64,000 nucleotides of DNA from Mesorhizobium sp. YM1C-6-2. GTDB lineage: Bacteria; Pseudomonadota; Alphaproteobacteria; Rhizobiales; Rhizobiaceae. Below, piece after piece: positions 17,922-25,314 of this stretch (position 1 is its first letter; every line of letters begins with the position of its first letter). Both the position numbers and the translations under genes were made by a program. Below the pieces are notes generated by a model. That model was given only the letters and a program-made list of their open reading frames with translations. It ran no database searches and had not been told where the DNA came from. The stretch covers positions 434,001 through 498,000 of the forward strand of contig NZ_RCIZ01000001.1 of the NCBI RefSeq assembly GCF_003666685.1, read 5' to 3'.

Positions 17922-18956
17922 TCAGGCCGCCACGCCGCGCGGCTTCCTGAGTTCCTTGACGCCGGCCATCTCGACGAAGTTCGTCGCCGATTCCCACAGA
18001 TGGTCGCCATAGAGGAACGGCGCGAAATCGTCGCCGCCGGCGATCGGTAGCGGCGCGATCACGGCGTCGGCGCGCGGCTCGTAGAAGAAGGGGATGGAAA
18101 ACCGCTCGCGCTTCGGCGCGACGACGCGGTGGCGTGTCGCCCGCACGACGCCGCCGGTCCAGCGTTCCAGCAACTGGCCGTAATTCACGGCGAGCGTGCC
18201 GTCGGCCGGCGGCACGTCGATCCAGTCGCCCTCGTGGTTCTTCGCCTGCAGCCCCTCCACGCCGTCCTGCGCCAAGAGCGTCACGAAGCCGGAATCGGCA
18301 TGCTCGCGGCCGATGATCAGCCGCTTCTCGCCCTTGTCCATCACCCAGTAATCCGGGTTCGACAGGTCGACGCCGGCATTTTCCTCGCGTAGCGGATAGC
18401 GGATCAGCCTGAGCGTCGAGATGCCGCCCTTGAAATGGTCGTCGAAGGTCGTCTCGGCGAGCTTCATGCTGCGCGCGATCGAGGCCATGAGGGCCGCGCC
18501 GACTCTCTCCATTGTCCTGTAGTAATGCGCGGCGGCCTCGCGCCAGCCCGGCGAGGCGGCTTCGGCCGGCAGCGGCGTGCGCTCCAGAAGCGGATCTTCA
18601 GGATCGTGCGCGGCGTCTGTGTGCGCGACGTCAGGCCCCATGTCGATCCCTTCCTTGTAGGAGATCGCGGTGGGCTGCAGCGGAAACCAGCCGCGATAAT
18701 AGTTCGGCTTCGACGGATCGAAGTTCCAGCGCAGCATCTTCGCCTTCTCCTCGTCGTCGAGGCCGAAGATCTTCAGCAGTCCCGCACGCTCCGCGCCGGT
18801 CAGGAGTTCAGCGCCGGGAAAGCCGCGCACGGTCATGAAACCGATGCCCGACGCCGCCGCGAAGATCTGCCGGTCCGCCTCGTCGCGCGCCGGAGACGAC
18901 GGTCCGAACAATGCCGAGATGTCGATGGCGGGGATGTGATCGGCTTTGCCTTGCAT
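17922..18956 (-). CDS. Isopenicillin N synthase-like 2-oxoglutarate/Fe(II) dioxygenase
   Basis: The 344-residue protein begins at the ATG at 18956, with GAGG 7 bases upstream. An N-terminal DIOX_N-like segment (about 8-120) is followed by the jelly-roll oxygenase core. The iron ligands are H219-A-D221 and H276 (in RATRHRVV), and the 2-oxoglutarate motif is R285-F-S287. IPNS-like enzymes catalyse hydroxylation, desaturation or ring closure of small molecules or peptides, and the substrate cannot be read from sequence. A longer start at 19052 adds a low-complexity tail without a ribosome binding site and is rejected. It is the next minus-strand gene after the glycosyltransferase. Confidence 0.9.
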   Translation of the reverse strand: MQGKADHIPAIDISALFGPSSPARDEADRQIFAAASGIGFMTVRGFPGAELLTGAERAGLLKIFGLDDEEKAKMLRWNFDPSKPNYYRGWFPLQPTAISYKEGIDMGPDVAHTDAAHDPEDPLLERTPLPAEAASPGWREAAAHYYRTMERVGAALMASIARSMKLAETTFDDHFKGGISTLRLIRYPLREENAGVDLSNPDYWVMDKGEKRLIIGREHADSGFVTLLAQDGVEGLQAKNHEGDWIDVPPADGTLAVNYGQLLERWTGGVVRATRHRVVAPKRERFSIPFFYEPRADAVIAPLPIAGGDDFAPFLYGDHLWESATNFVEMAGVKELRKPRGVAA

Positions 18957-19070
18957 GCTTTGACCTCGAATGAAAATGGTTGCTCGGACGGGTGGATCTC
19001 TCGGTTGGGGGGAGGTTCGTCCGCCTCGTCCGCGGGTGCCTGATCGCTTCATAGCGTCGCTGGTTTCAGG

Positions 19071-20120
19071 CTACGTCCAGCTGGTCCCCAGAAGCTTACG
19101 CACACGGCGCGCCAGTGCAAGCGCACGCGAGCGCTTGAGTGTTTCGAGCTCGTTCGCCAGTTCACGGTTTTCGGCCGTGAGCCGCGCCAGTTCGGCCTGC
19201 AGCGGGCGCGCGTCCGGCGCCAGGCTGTCGAACAAATGAAGATTGCCCTCCGTCGCCAGCCGCTGGATGCATTCGAGCATGACCACGCCCGTCTCATGCG
19301 GCGACGCTGCCGCATAGTGGTAGCTGAAGCCTGGTCTGTGCACCGCGATCCGGTCGAGGATGAACTGCTGGAAGAACACGCGCTCTTCCGCGGTCCTGCA
19401 GACCGGCATGGTCGCCTCCAGCCAGCCGGTGAACAGCGTCGTCCACGCGGCGCGCTTCTTCTCGTCGGGCCAGTCGAACCAGTGCTTGTGGTAGTTCTCC
19501 GCATGATCGAGGCGGTTGTAGAGCGGCTCCGGCACGCGGATGAAGCTGCCCCAGCGCAGCACCTTCGCAAGCCATACGAAGACCTCCGACAGACCACGAA
19601 ACTCGTCTGCCCGGATCTGTCCGGCCTGCGCGATCGCCTCGCGCCGGAAGATGCCGCGCACCGCCACCGGCTGCCTCTGCTCGATATATTGCCGCATGCG
19701 GTCCAGCACGTCGCCCTCGATGGACGGTGCCGTTTCGAGGTCACTGCGCCCGCCATGCCACTGGCAGTCGGCATAAACGCCCGCCGCATCCGGCCTTGCC
19801 TCGGCCGCGGCGAGCAGCACTTCGAAGAACTCAGGCGCCGTCGTATCGTCGTGTTGCCGGTAGCAGAAGAATTCGCCCATCGGCTGGGCGAGGAGCCAGT
19901 TGAAGTTGCCGAACCAGTCGAGCCGTTCCGGCTGCACCACCATGCGGAAGCGTTCGTCGGCGAGAAAGGGCCGGCAGGCTTCGGCGGTCTCCTGGTCGTT
20001 GCCGTCGACCGAGATGATCACCTCGAAGTCGCGGAACGTCTGTCGCTGCAGGGATCTCAGCGCGTCCCCGACCTGGTCGACACCCTTGTAGACCGGCATT
20101 CCGACCGTTATGCGCGCCAC
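19071..20120 (-). CDS. Family 2 glycosyltransferase with C-terminal coiled coil
   Basis: The 349-residue protein starts at GTG 20120, preceded by GAGGGGG. It opens with the GT-A fold pattern ITVGMPVYKGVDQVGDALRSLQRQTFRDFEVIISVDGND, and a possible DxD-like metal site lies in YRQHDD. The C-terminal about 50 residues (QAELARLTAENRELANELETL) predict a coiled coil ending in a basic segment, suggesting oligomerisation or membrane-surface contact. The acceptor is unknown. The start lies 20 bases after the FAD-oxidoreductase stop, so the two are co-transcribed. The frame is open upstream to 20303 but would overlap that gene. Confidence 0.88.
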   Translation of the reverse strand: MARITVGMPVYKGVDQVGDALRSLQRQTFRDFEVIISVDGNDQETAEACRPFLADERFRMVVQPERLDWFGNFNWLLAQPMGEFFCYRQHDDTTAPEFFEVLLAAAEARPDAAGVYADCQWHGGRSDLETAPSIEGDVLDRMRQYIEQRQPVAVRGIFRREAIAQAGQIRADEFRGLSEVFVWLAKVLRWGSFIRVPEPLYNRLDHAENYHKHWFDWPDEKKRAAWTTLFTGWLEATMPVCRTAEERVFFQQFILDRIAVHRPGFSYHYAAASPHETGVVMLECIQRLATEGNLHLFDSLAPDARPLQAELARLTAENRELANELETLKRSRALALARRVRKLLGTSWT

Positions 20121-20140
20121 TTTGCCCCCTCGCCTCCGTT

Positions 20141-21358
20141 TTAGAACTCTCCGCAGATTCGGGACGCGCATGCCTCGGCGAAATAGGGCGCCATTGTCAG
20201 CTTGCCCGGATCGATCGAATGATAGCGCCCGCTCGACATCACTCCGATCTGATAGCGTTGATGCAGTTCGCTTTCCGGATCGTAGATGTCGGTCTTGCCC
20301 CACGCGACGATGACGCCGCCCTTGACGCGCGCGTCGGGCAGCGTCTCCGGATCGATCGTCCCGAGACTGGGCACGATCTCTGAAAGCGCTGCGAAAGTGT
20401 CGCGCACGATCTCTCCATGCAGCGGTTCGTCCGGGTGTGTCTGCCAGTTCGGGGGGACGAGGTCCGACGAATAGCCGCGCAGGCAGGATGGATACCAGGT
20501 GAGATAGGTCAGCCGGTCCGGATAGCTCACCACCTCGCCGAAAGGACCGGATATGAAGGTTGCGCTCTGTGGGCGCTCGACCCCGTCAGGCAGCGTGAAG
20601 CTCACCCCGTATTTCAGCCGGTGTATCCACGGCCGGCTCGGCCGAAGCCCCAATTTCTCGTCGAGGGCGAGTCGGCCGTCCCATAGCGCGTTGACCGCGT
20701 GGTCGAAGCCTTCCCGCGAGGGACCGTCTAGCCCATCCCATTCGACGGTCGCTCTGTCGCCATCCATGCAGGCGGAGCGTATCGTGGCGCCCAATCGCAC
20801 TTCGATCAGCGGATGGCCGGCGATCCGCTCGCGCACGGCGCCCGCCAGGGCGACGGGATTGATGGCGACCTCGGGCGTCTCGAACACGGCGACCGCTGCA
20901 TCAGCGTCGAAGCTGGCGTCCCGCTCGCTGCAGCTCCATCGCCGCAGCGGCGTTATATCCAAACCGAAATAGTCGTCGCGGCGCCCCTCGGCGGCCTCAC
21001 GGATCAGGCCGTGCACCGTCGCGAGATAGGCCGAGGCTTCGTCGACGTCGTGCTGGCTGTCGCGGTGGACGACATAGGCAGCCGGCATCGAGGTCGCGTG
21101 CGCATCGACGGCTATGCCAAGATGCCGCTCGAAGAACGGTGCGAAGGCAAGCGCCCCCGCCATCATCGTCTTCGCGGTCGCCAGCGTCGGGTCGGCGGCG
21201 TACATGTAGCCGAGATGTATCTTGCCTTCGTTGGCTATCGCGGTGCGGCTGAGCAAAGCCTCATTGCGGTCGAACAACACGACTTCGACGCCACGGTCAG
21301 CCAGCGCCAGCGCTGTCGTGCAACCCTGCAGTCCGCCACCCAGGACCGCAACTCTCAT
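20141..21358 (-). CDS. FAD-dependent oxidoreductase, DAO superfamily
   Basis: From the ATG at 21358 the frame encodes 405 residues. The N-terminal MRVAVLGGGLQG has the G-x-G-x-x-G dinucleotide-binding fingerprint (G7, G9, G12) of the D-amino-acid-oxidase/GlpO superfamily, followed by an acidic beta-2 end (LFDR). Conserved family-like segments include ANEGKIHLGYMYAAD and SSGRYHSIDPGK. Substrate and electron acceptor cannot be deduced. The frame is open upstream through the rpe region without coding character there. It is sandwiched between rpe (56 bases) and the glycosyltransferase (20 bases), forming one probable transcription unit. Confidence 0.87.
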   Translation of the reverse strand: MRVAVLGGGLQGCTTALALADRGVEVVLFDRNEALLSRTAIANEGKIHLGYMYAADPTLATAKTMMAGALAFAPFFERHLGIAVDAHATSMPAAYVVHRDSQHDVDEASAYLATVHGLIREAAEGRRDDYFGLDITPLRRWSCSERDASFDADAAVAVFETPEVAINPVALAGAVRERIAGHPLIEVRLGATIRSACMDGDRATVEWDGLDGPSREGFDHAVNALWDGRLALDEKLGLRPSRPWIHRLKYGVSFTLPDGVERPQSATFISGPFGEVVSYPDRLTYLTWYPSCLRGYSSDLVPPNWQTHPDEPLHGEIVRDTFAALSEIVPSLGTIDPETLPDARVKGGVIVAWGKTDIYDPESELHQRYQIGVMSSGRYHSIDPGKLTMAPYFAEACASRICGEF

Positions 21359-21414
21359 TTTCTTATGCACTGCAGACCCACTGATATGCCGGCCTCGCCG
21401 AGCCTGAATTGCCT

Positions 21415-22107
21415 CTATGACGACCGCGCCTTGTCGGCGGCAGCCCTGATCGCCTCGATGTTCCTGGCGTAGGCTTCCGCGCCTTCGCCCTTGAACACCG
21501 CCGCCCCTGCCACCAGCACGTCGGCTCCGGCAGCCGTCACCAGCGGAGCGGTCTCCGGCGAAACGCCGCCATCGATCTCGATCCTGATCGGCCGCTCCCC
21601 GATCAGCGCCTTCACGCGCTTCACCTTGTCGACCATCGCAGGGATGAACGCCTGTCCGCCGAAGCCGGGGTTCACCGTCATCAACAGCACGAGGTCGAGC
21701 CGGTCGAGCACATATTCGATGACGTTTTCGGGCGTCGACGGGTTGAGTGACACGCCGGCCTGCTTGCCGAGCGCCTTGATCGCCTGCAGCGAACGGTCGA
21801 GATGCGGCCCGGCCTCGGCGTGCACGGTGATGCTGTCGCAGCCGGCATCGGCGAAGGCCGCCAGGTACGGATCGGCCGGCGCGATCATCAGATGGCAGTC
21901 GAAGAACTTGCTTGTGCGGTTGCGGATCGCCTTGATGACCGGCGGGCCGAAGGTGATGTTGGGCACGAAATGCCCGTCCATCACGTCGAGATGAATCCAG
22001 TCGGCACCCGCCTTGTCGACGGCCTCGACCTCCTCGCCGAGTTTCGAGAAATCGGCCGATAGGACGGACGGTGCGATCAGCGTTCCGCCGCTTGTGGTTT
22101 TGGTCAT
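21415..22107 (-). CDS. rpe: Ribulose-phosphate 3-epimerase
   Basis: The 230-residue TIM-barrel enzyme interconverts D-ribulose 5-phosphate and D-xylulose 5-phosphate in the pentose phosphate and Calvin pathways. The metal-binding and catalytic signatures are present: H39-L-D41-V-M-D-G, D-C-H72-[15 protein letters not shown] and EIDGGV with the second catalytic Asp. Length is standard. The gene lies between the cysteine-rich peptide genes (215 bases upstream) and the FAD oxidoreductase. Whether it belongs to the same transcript as the peptides is uncertain. Confidence 0.94.
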   Translation of the reverse strand: MTKTTSGGTLIAPSVLSADFSKLGEEVEAVDKAGADWIHLDVMDGHFVPNITFGPPVIKAIRNRTSKFFDCHLMIAPADPYLAAFADAGCDSITVHAEAGPHLDRSLQAIKALGKQAGVSLNPSTPENVIEYVLDRLDLVLLMTVNPGFGGQAFIPAMVDKVKRVKALIGERPIRIEIDGGVSPETAPLVTAAGADVLVAGAAVFKGEGAEAYARNIEAIRAAADKARSS

Positions 22108-22232
22108 GTCGCGTCAAGGCTCCCCGTCCGGCCGGAATCGCCGGCTACAGGATTTGCCTTAGCGCAACTGCGCCGTCGGGCCTAGGGGTTGGCGGTCCGG
22201 GCTGCTGGCTGTCCCGGCCTCGGCAAGAGGTC

Positions 22233-22267
22233 GAAATCCGATGCACCCGGAAGGCACGCCGGATTTC
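22233..22267 (-). terminator. Weak inverted repeat between the peptide genes and rpe
   Basis: GAAATCCG at 22233-22240 is perfectly complementary to CGGATTTC at 22260-22267, with a 19-base loop. It lies between the last small peptide gene and rpe. There is no T-run on the minus strand, so it could be an mRNA-stabilising hairpin or a partial terminator separating the peptide transcript from rpe. Confidence 0.3.
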
Positions 22268-22322
22268 TCCCCAGGCTAGGTCAGCCGCTGCCACGCGCGC
22301 CTGACGCGCACACGGTCACAAT

Positions 22323-22499
22323 TCAGCACTGTCCGATGTTCGGCACGCAGATACCGGCGCAGCCGCCGCCGAACGGCAGGCAGGCGCCGACGCAGCATTT
22401 TCCCGCGCCGCAGCAGTCGGACGGCGCCAGCGTCGCACTCCGGTCGAGCGCCTTGCTCGACTGACGGGAGACAGGCGCGGCTTGGCTTGCAAACTTCAT
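22323..22499 (-). CDS. Cysteine-rich small peptide, 58 residues (candidate protease substrate 3)
   Basis: The ATG at 22499 is preceded by the strong site GAGAGGAGAA, 5 bases away. The frame gives 58 residues: a leader-like first half without Cys (MKFASQAAPVSRQSSKALDR) and a second half with eight cysteines at 29, 30, 35, 36, 40, 47, 51 and 58, rich in Gly and ending NIGQC. The spacing C40-x6-C47-x3-C51-x6-C58 closely resembles that of the neighbouring 71-residue peptide. There is no signal peptide. Position in the protease operon, leader/core composition and the shared ribosome binding site suggest a ribosomally made precursor peptide. Function is inferred only. Confidence 0.72.
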   Translation of the reverse strand: MKFASQAAPVSRQSSKALDRSATLAPSDCCGAGKCCVGACLPFGGGCAGICVPNIGQC

Positions 22500-22596
22500 G
22501 GCATTTCTCCTCTCGCTCGGCTGGCTCGGGACGCCAGCCAGAATTGTCTCTCACGAGACGACAGCGCCATCGGCCCCGCATCGATGCGCGATCGGT

Positions 22597-22812
22597 TCAG
22601 ATGCAGTCGATGCAGCCCGAGGCTCCGAGGGCGGCAAGGCACTGGACGCAGGCCGTGCCCGCGCTGCCGACGCAGACCGTCCCGCAGGCCGCCAGCGCCA
22701 CCGCGCAGGCGGCTGCCTTGAACACATTGCAGCCGGACGGCTCGACGCCGGCCCCGGCAATCCTGACGCCCGTCCTGCGATGGACCGGCGGGCTTTGACT
22801 GGGCAGTCTCAT
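22597..22812 (-). CDS. Cysteine-rich small peptide, 71 residues (candidate protease substrate 2)
   Basis: The ATG at 22812 follows GAGAGGAGAACGAAA, almost the same leader as the 58-residue gene. The first 27 residues are Cys-free and basic/Pro-rich (MRLPSQSPPVHRRTGVR). The rest is small-residue-rich (Ala, Gly, Val) with eight cysteines at 28, 36, 43, 47, 55, 58, 67 and 70, ending CIDCI. The C36-x6-C43-x3-C47-x7-C55 spacing parallels C40-x6-C47-x3-C51-x6-C58 of the sister peptide, suggesting a common origin. It lies 61 bases after the 82-residue gene and 97 bases before the 58-residue gene. No known family is recognised. Confidence 0.75.
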   Translation of the reverse strand: MRLPSQSPPVHRRTGVRIAGAGVEPSGCNVFKAAACAVALAACGTVCVGSAGTACVQCLAALGASGCIDCI

Positions 22813-22873
22813 TTTCGTTCTCCTCTCTGTTGAACTCGTCCCGTGGATCGGCAGTCGCCTTCGATCTGCCCGT

Positions 22874-23122
22874 TCAGCCTCGCCCCTGGCAGATCGACCT
22901 GCAGACGGTTGCGCAGGTCGCCCGCAGCGGCGGCGGCAGGCCGGCGCAAGCGCTCAGGCAGGCGGCGCAGTCATGCTCGGCGGCGGCGACGCCGATGCGG
23001 AAGGGCGAGGTCGACAGGCCTCTTGCCACCGGGCCGGCCTGACGCGGCAGCCGCAGCAGCGAAACCGCCGCCGCCCGCGCTCGTCTGGTTGCGGTCCGCT
23101 TGACCTTTTTCCTCGGCTTCAT
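22874..23122 (-). CDS. Cysteine-rich small peptide, 82 residues (candidate protease substrate 1)
   Basis: The ATG at 23122 lies 2 bases after the stop of the subtilase gene and has GAGGAGGG upstream, indicating translational coupling. The N-terminal 50 residues are very basic and Cys-free (MKPRKKVKRTATRRARAA at the start). The C-terminal part holds six cysteines at 52, 55, 59, 70, 74 and 78. C55-x3-C59-x10-C70-x3-C74 is a twin CX3C arrangement compatible with a disulfide-linked helical hairpin. The frame is open further upstream inside the protease gene, but that part is a shadow. It is not assignable to a named family. Confidence 0.78.
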   Translation of the reverse strand: MKPRKKVKRTATRRARAAAVSLLRLPRQAGPVARGLSTSPFRIGVAAAEHDCAACLSACAGLPPPLRATCATVCRSICQGRG

Positions 23123-23124
23123 CG

Positions 23125-25110
23125 TCACGCCCTCCTCGCCCAGCTGCGCACCGTGCCGATGGTCACCGGCACCACGTCGCTGACGTCGACGGTGAAGCGG
23201 TGGACGCGGTCGGCGATGTTGGTGTTGTTCGGATTGAAGAAGGAAAGCTCGACGTCGTAGCACTCGGAGTCCGGCCGGCAGACCGGGCTGCGCTTCACCG
23301 AGATCGTGTCGAGCTCCAGTTCCTCAGTCGTCGTGCGCTGGATGACCGCCGCGATCTGGATCGCGTTGGTCGCCGCATAGTTCAGCGCGCGCTCCTCACC
23401 CGCGACGCCGAGATTGCGCAGGTCGTAGTAGACGCGGCCGAGGAAGTTGGTCAGCCCCGCCGTCACCCGGTCGTAGGTCGCCTGCGCCGCCGCGGCGTTC
23501 GGGCGTGCGCCGAGCACATGCGTGACCAGTGGCTCGGTCGCCCAGAAATGGACGCCGCGGATCGCCGGCATGATCAGCGGCACCACCTGCCCGGATTCCA
23601 GCGTCGAGGTGCCGGCGATGATGCCCGGCACCGAGACGATGTCCGCGCCTTCGTTCAACTGCGCCGCAAGCGCGTCGCGCAGGATCTTGTAGCCGGCCTC
23701 GGCGAAGGCTCCTGCCGGGTGGACCGCATAGATCGGCGTGGCGTCGAGATTGAGCGTCCAGATCACCGACGCCGCATCCCAGGGATTGGCCTCCAGATGG
23801 GCAAGGAAATCCGCCGGCGAGAGCGGGTTGCCGCCCGCCATCGACTGGGCGATTGAATCGCGGCGCGCCTCCGAGCCGAAATCATAGGCGAGCGTGCCGA
23901 GCGCATAGACCAGTTGCGGTTTCTTGGGCGGCGCGCCGCCGGATTTGGCGCCGCCGCACCCGCAGCCGCAATCGGCGCCCGCCGGCTTTTCCTTGCCCTT
24001 GCCGCCGCATCCGCAGCCGCAGTCCGAGGCGACCACCGGCCCCGATGCGGCCAGCATGCCCGCTTCGCCCGCGGCCTCGTCGGAGGCGTGCACGGCAGTC
24101 CCCATGCCGGGGAGCCCCGCACTGGGGAATGCGGCCGTCGCTGCCGGCCATCCGGCCGGGGCCGGTTGCGCGTCCTGCGGCTGCAATTCCGCTGCATGGG
24201 CGCGCGCATCCAACTGAGTAGCAATGCCTTCCGTCATGACAATTCCCCCTTCGATCGATCTGGTCGCTGCGTTCATGTCTATTCGCCCGGCGAGAAACCT
24301 CCGGCACTCGCCGTCGTCGGGATCCGGGCAGGGCGTCGCGCTGGCGAGCAGTGCTGCGCGGATGGCGAGCGGATCGGGCGGCCGCCCTGCGGCGAGCTGC
24401 CGGCTGGCGAGCAGCGCCGCCTGGCCGGTGACGTGGGGTGCGGCGTAACTCGTCCCGCGTCTCGCCTCGGCGCCGCCGCCCGGCGTCGCGCCGAGGATGC
24501 CGTCGCCCGGCGCGAGCAGGCCCTGCGTGCGGTAGGCCGCGCCGTAATTGCTGAGCGCAAGCGGCGCGCCTTCCGCGTCCATCGCGCCGACCGCCAGCAC
24601 GTTTCGCGCCGCCGCCGGCACATGCAGGCAGTCGCAGCCGTCATTGCCCGCCGCAGCTATGATCAGCACGTTGCGCCTCGCGCAGCGCTCGATCGCCTGC
24701 GCCAGCATCGGCTCCGGCGCGCCCGACGGCGACAGCTGTCCGCCCGAGATGTTGATGAAATGCGCGCCGTTCTCCAGCGCTGTCACGATCGCCCGCGCCA
24801 GGTCGAGCTGCGAGCAGGCGAGGCCCCCACCCCCACCCTTGCCGCCGCCGCGCTCGACGAAGATCGGGATGATCAGCCCGCGGCAGCGCGGCGCGATGCC
24901 CTCGACGCCGCTGCCGGGCTGGCCGAAGATGATGCTGGCGACGTGGGTGCCGTGCCGCGCCGCCGCGTCGCGCGGGTCGAAGGCCGGCTGGCCGGCCGGC
25001 AGTTCCAGCGCCGCGCCCTCGAAACACGGATGGGCGAGATCGACCGGACCGTCCAGCACCGCAACCGTGATGCGCGGATCGCCTCCGCCTTGGCCAGGAA
25101 TTCGCGACAT
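23125..25110 (-). CDS. PatA/PatG-like subtilisin-family peptide maturation protease
   Basis: This 661-residue protein starts with an S8 protease domain. Catalytic residues are D20 (AVLDGPVD), H53 (HGTHVAS) and S221 (GTSYAAPH), with the oxyanion Asn N156 (AAAGNDG). The opening VLDGPVDLAHPCFEGA resembles the PatA/PatG protease of cyanobactin pathways. Residues about 290-395 form a low-complexity linker with two DCGCGCGG blocks (Cys 364, 366, 368 and 381, 383, 385). The C-terminal about 265 residues begin VYALGTLAYDFGSEARRDS and contain NPWDAASVIWTLNLDATPIYA, which look like the PatG C-terminal domains. There is no oxidase domain and no signal peptide. It is the first gene of a unit with three Cys-rich peptides. 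The protease call is certain; the cyanobactin-type relation is by recall. Confidence 0.87.
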   Translation of the reverse strand: MSRIPGQGGGDPRITVAVLDGPVDLAHPCFEGAALELPAGQPAFDPRDAAARHGTHVASIIFGQPGSGVEGIAPRCRGLIIPIFVERGGGKGGGGGLACSQLDLARAIVTALENGAHFINISGGQLSPSGAPEPMLAQAIERCARRNVLIIAAAGNDGCDCLHVPAAARNVLAVGAMDAEGAPLALSNYGAAYRTQGLLAPGDGILGATPGGGAEARRGTSYAAPHVTGQAALLASRQLAAGRPPDPLAIRAALLASATPCPDPDDGECRRFLAGRIDMNAATRSIEGGIVMTEGIATQLDARAHAAELQPQDAQPAPAGWPAATAAFPSAGLPGMGTAVHASDEAAGEAGMLAASGPVVASDCGCGCGGKGKEKPAGADCGCGCGGAKSGGAPPKKPQLVYALGTLAYDFGSEARRDSIAQSMAGGNPLSPADFLAHLEANPWDAASVIWTLNLDATPIYAVHPAGAFAEAGYKILRDALAAQLNEGADIVSVPGIIAGTSTLESGQVVPLIMPAIRGVHFWATEPLVTHVLGARPNAAAAQATYDRVTAGLTNFLGRVYYDLRNLGVAGEERALNYAATNAIQIAAVIQRTTTEELELDTISVKRSPVCRPDSECYDVELSFFNPNNTNIADRVHRFTVDVSDVVPVTIGTVRSWARRA

Positions 25111-25314
25111 GGATTGGAAACCCTCGGGAATATCCTCCTATTCCATCCCGGATTTGTCAACTGGAAATTGCATTAACGGTTGCTGATGCAACTTTTGATG
25201 ACTTCGGCCCGGCCGCCACGCCAGCGCGGCGGCCGCCAAGCCACCGTCCTTCCCTTTCATCCGCAATCCCGCGCCTTCTTGTGGTGGGATTGGCCGCCTG
25301 CTAAAGCGCGCCCC

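Noticed and set aside
22276-22581. A 101-residue frame overlapping the 58-residue peptide gene
   Set aside because: It is Arg-rich, starts without a ribosome binding site, and is in a different frame from the peptide that has GAGAGGAGAA upstream and ordered cysteines.
17256-25110. A full classical cyanobactin cluster
   Set aside because: No YcaO-type cyclase, oxidase domain or prenyltransferase-like protein is present, and the small peptides lack the typical cyanobactin recognition sequences, so only the protease resembles that pathway.
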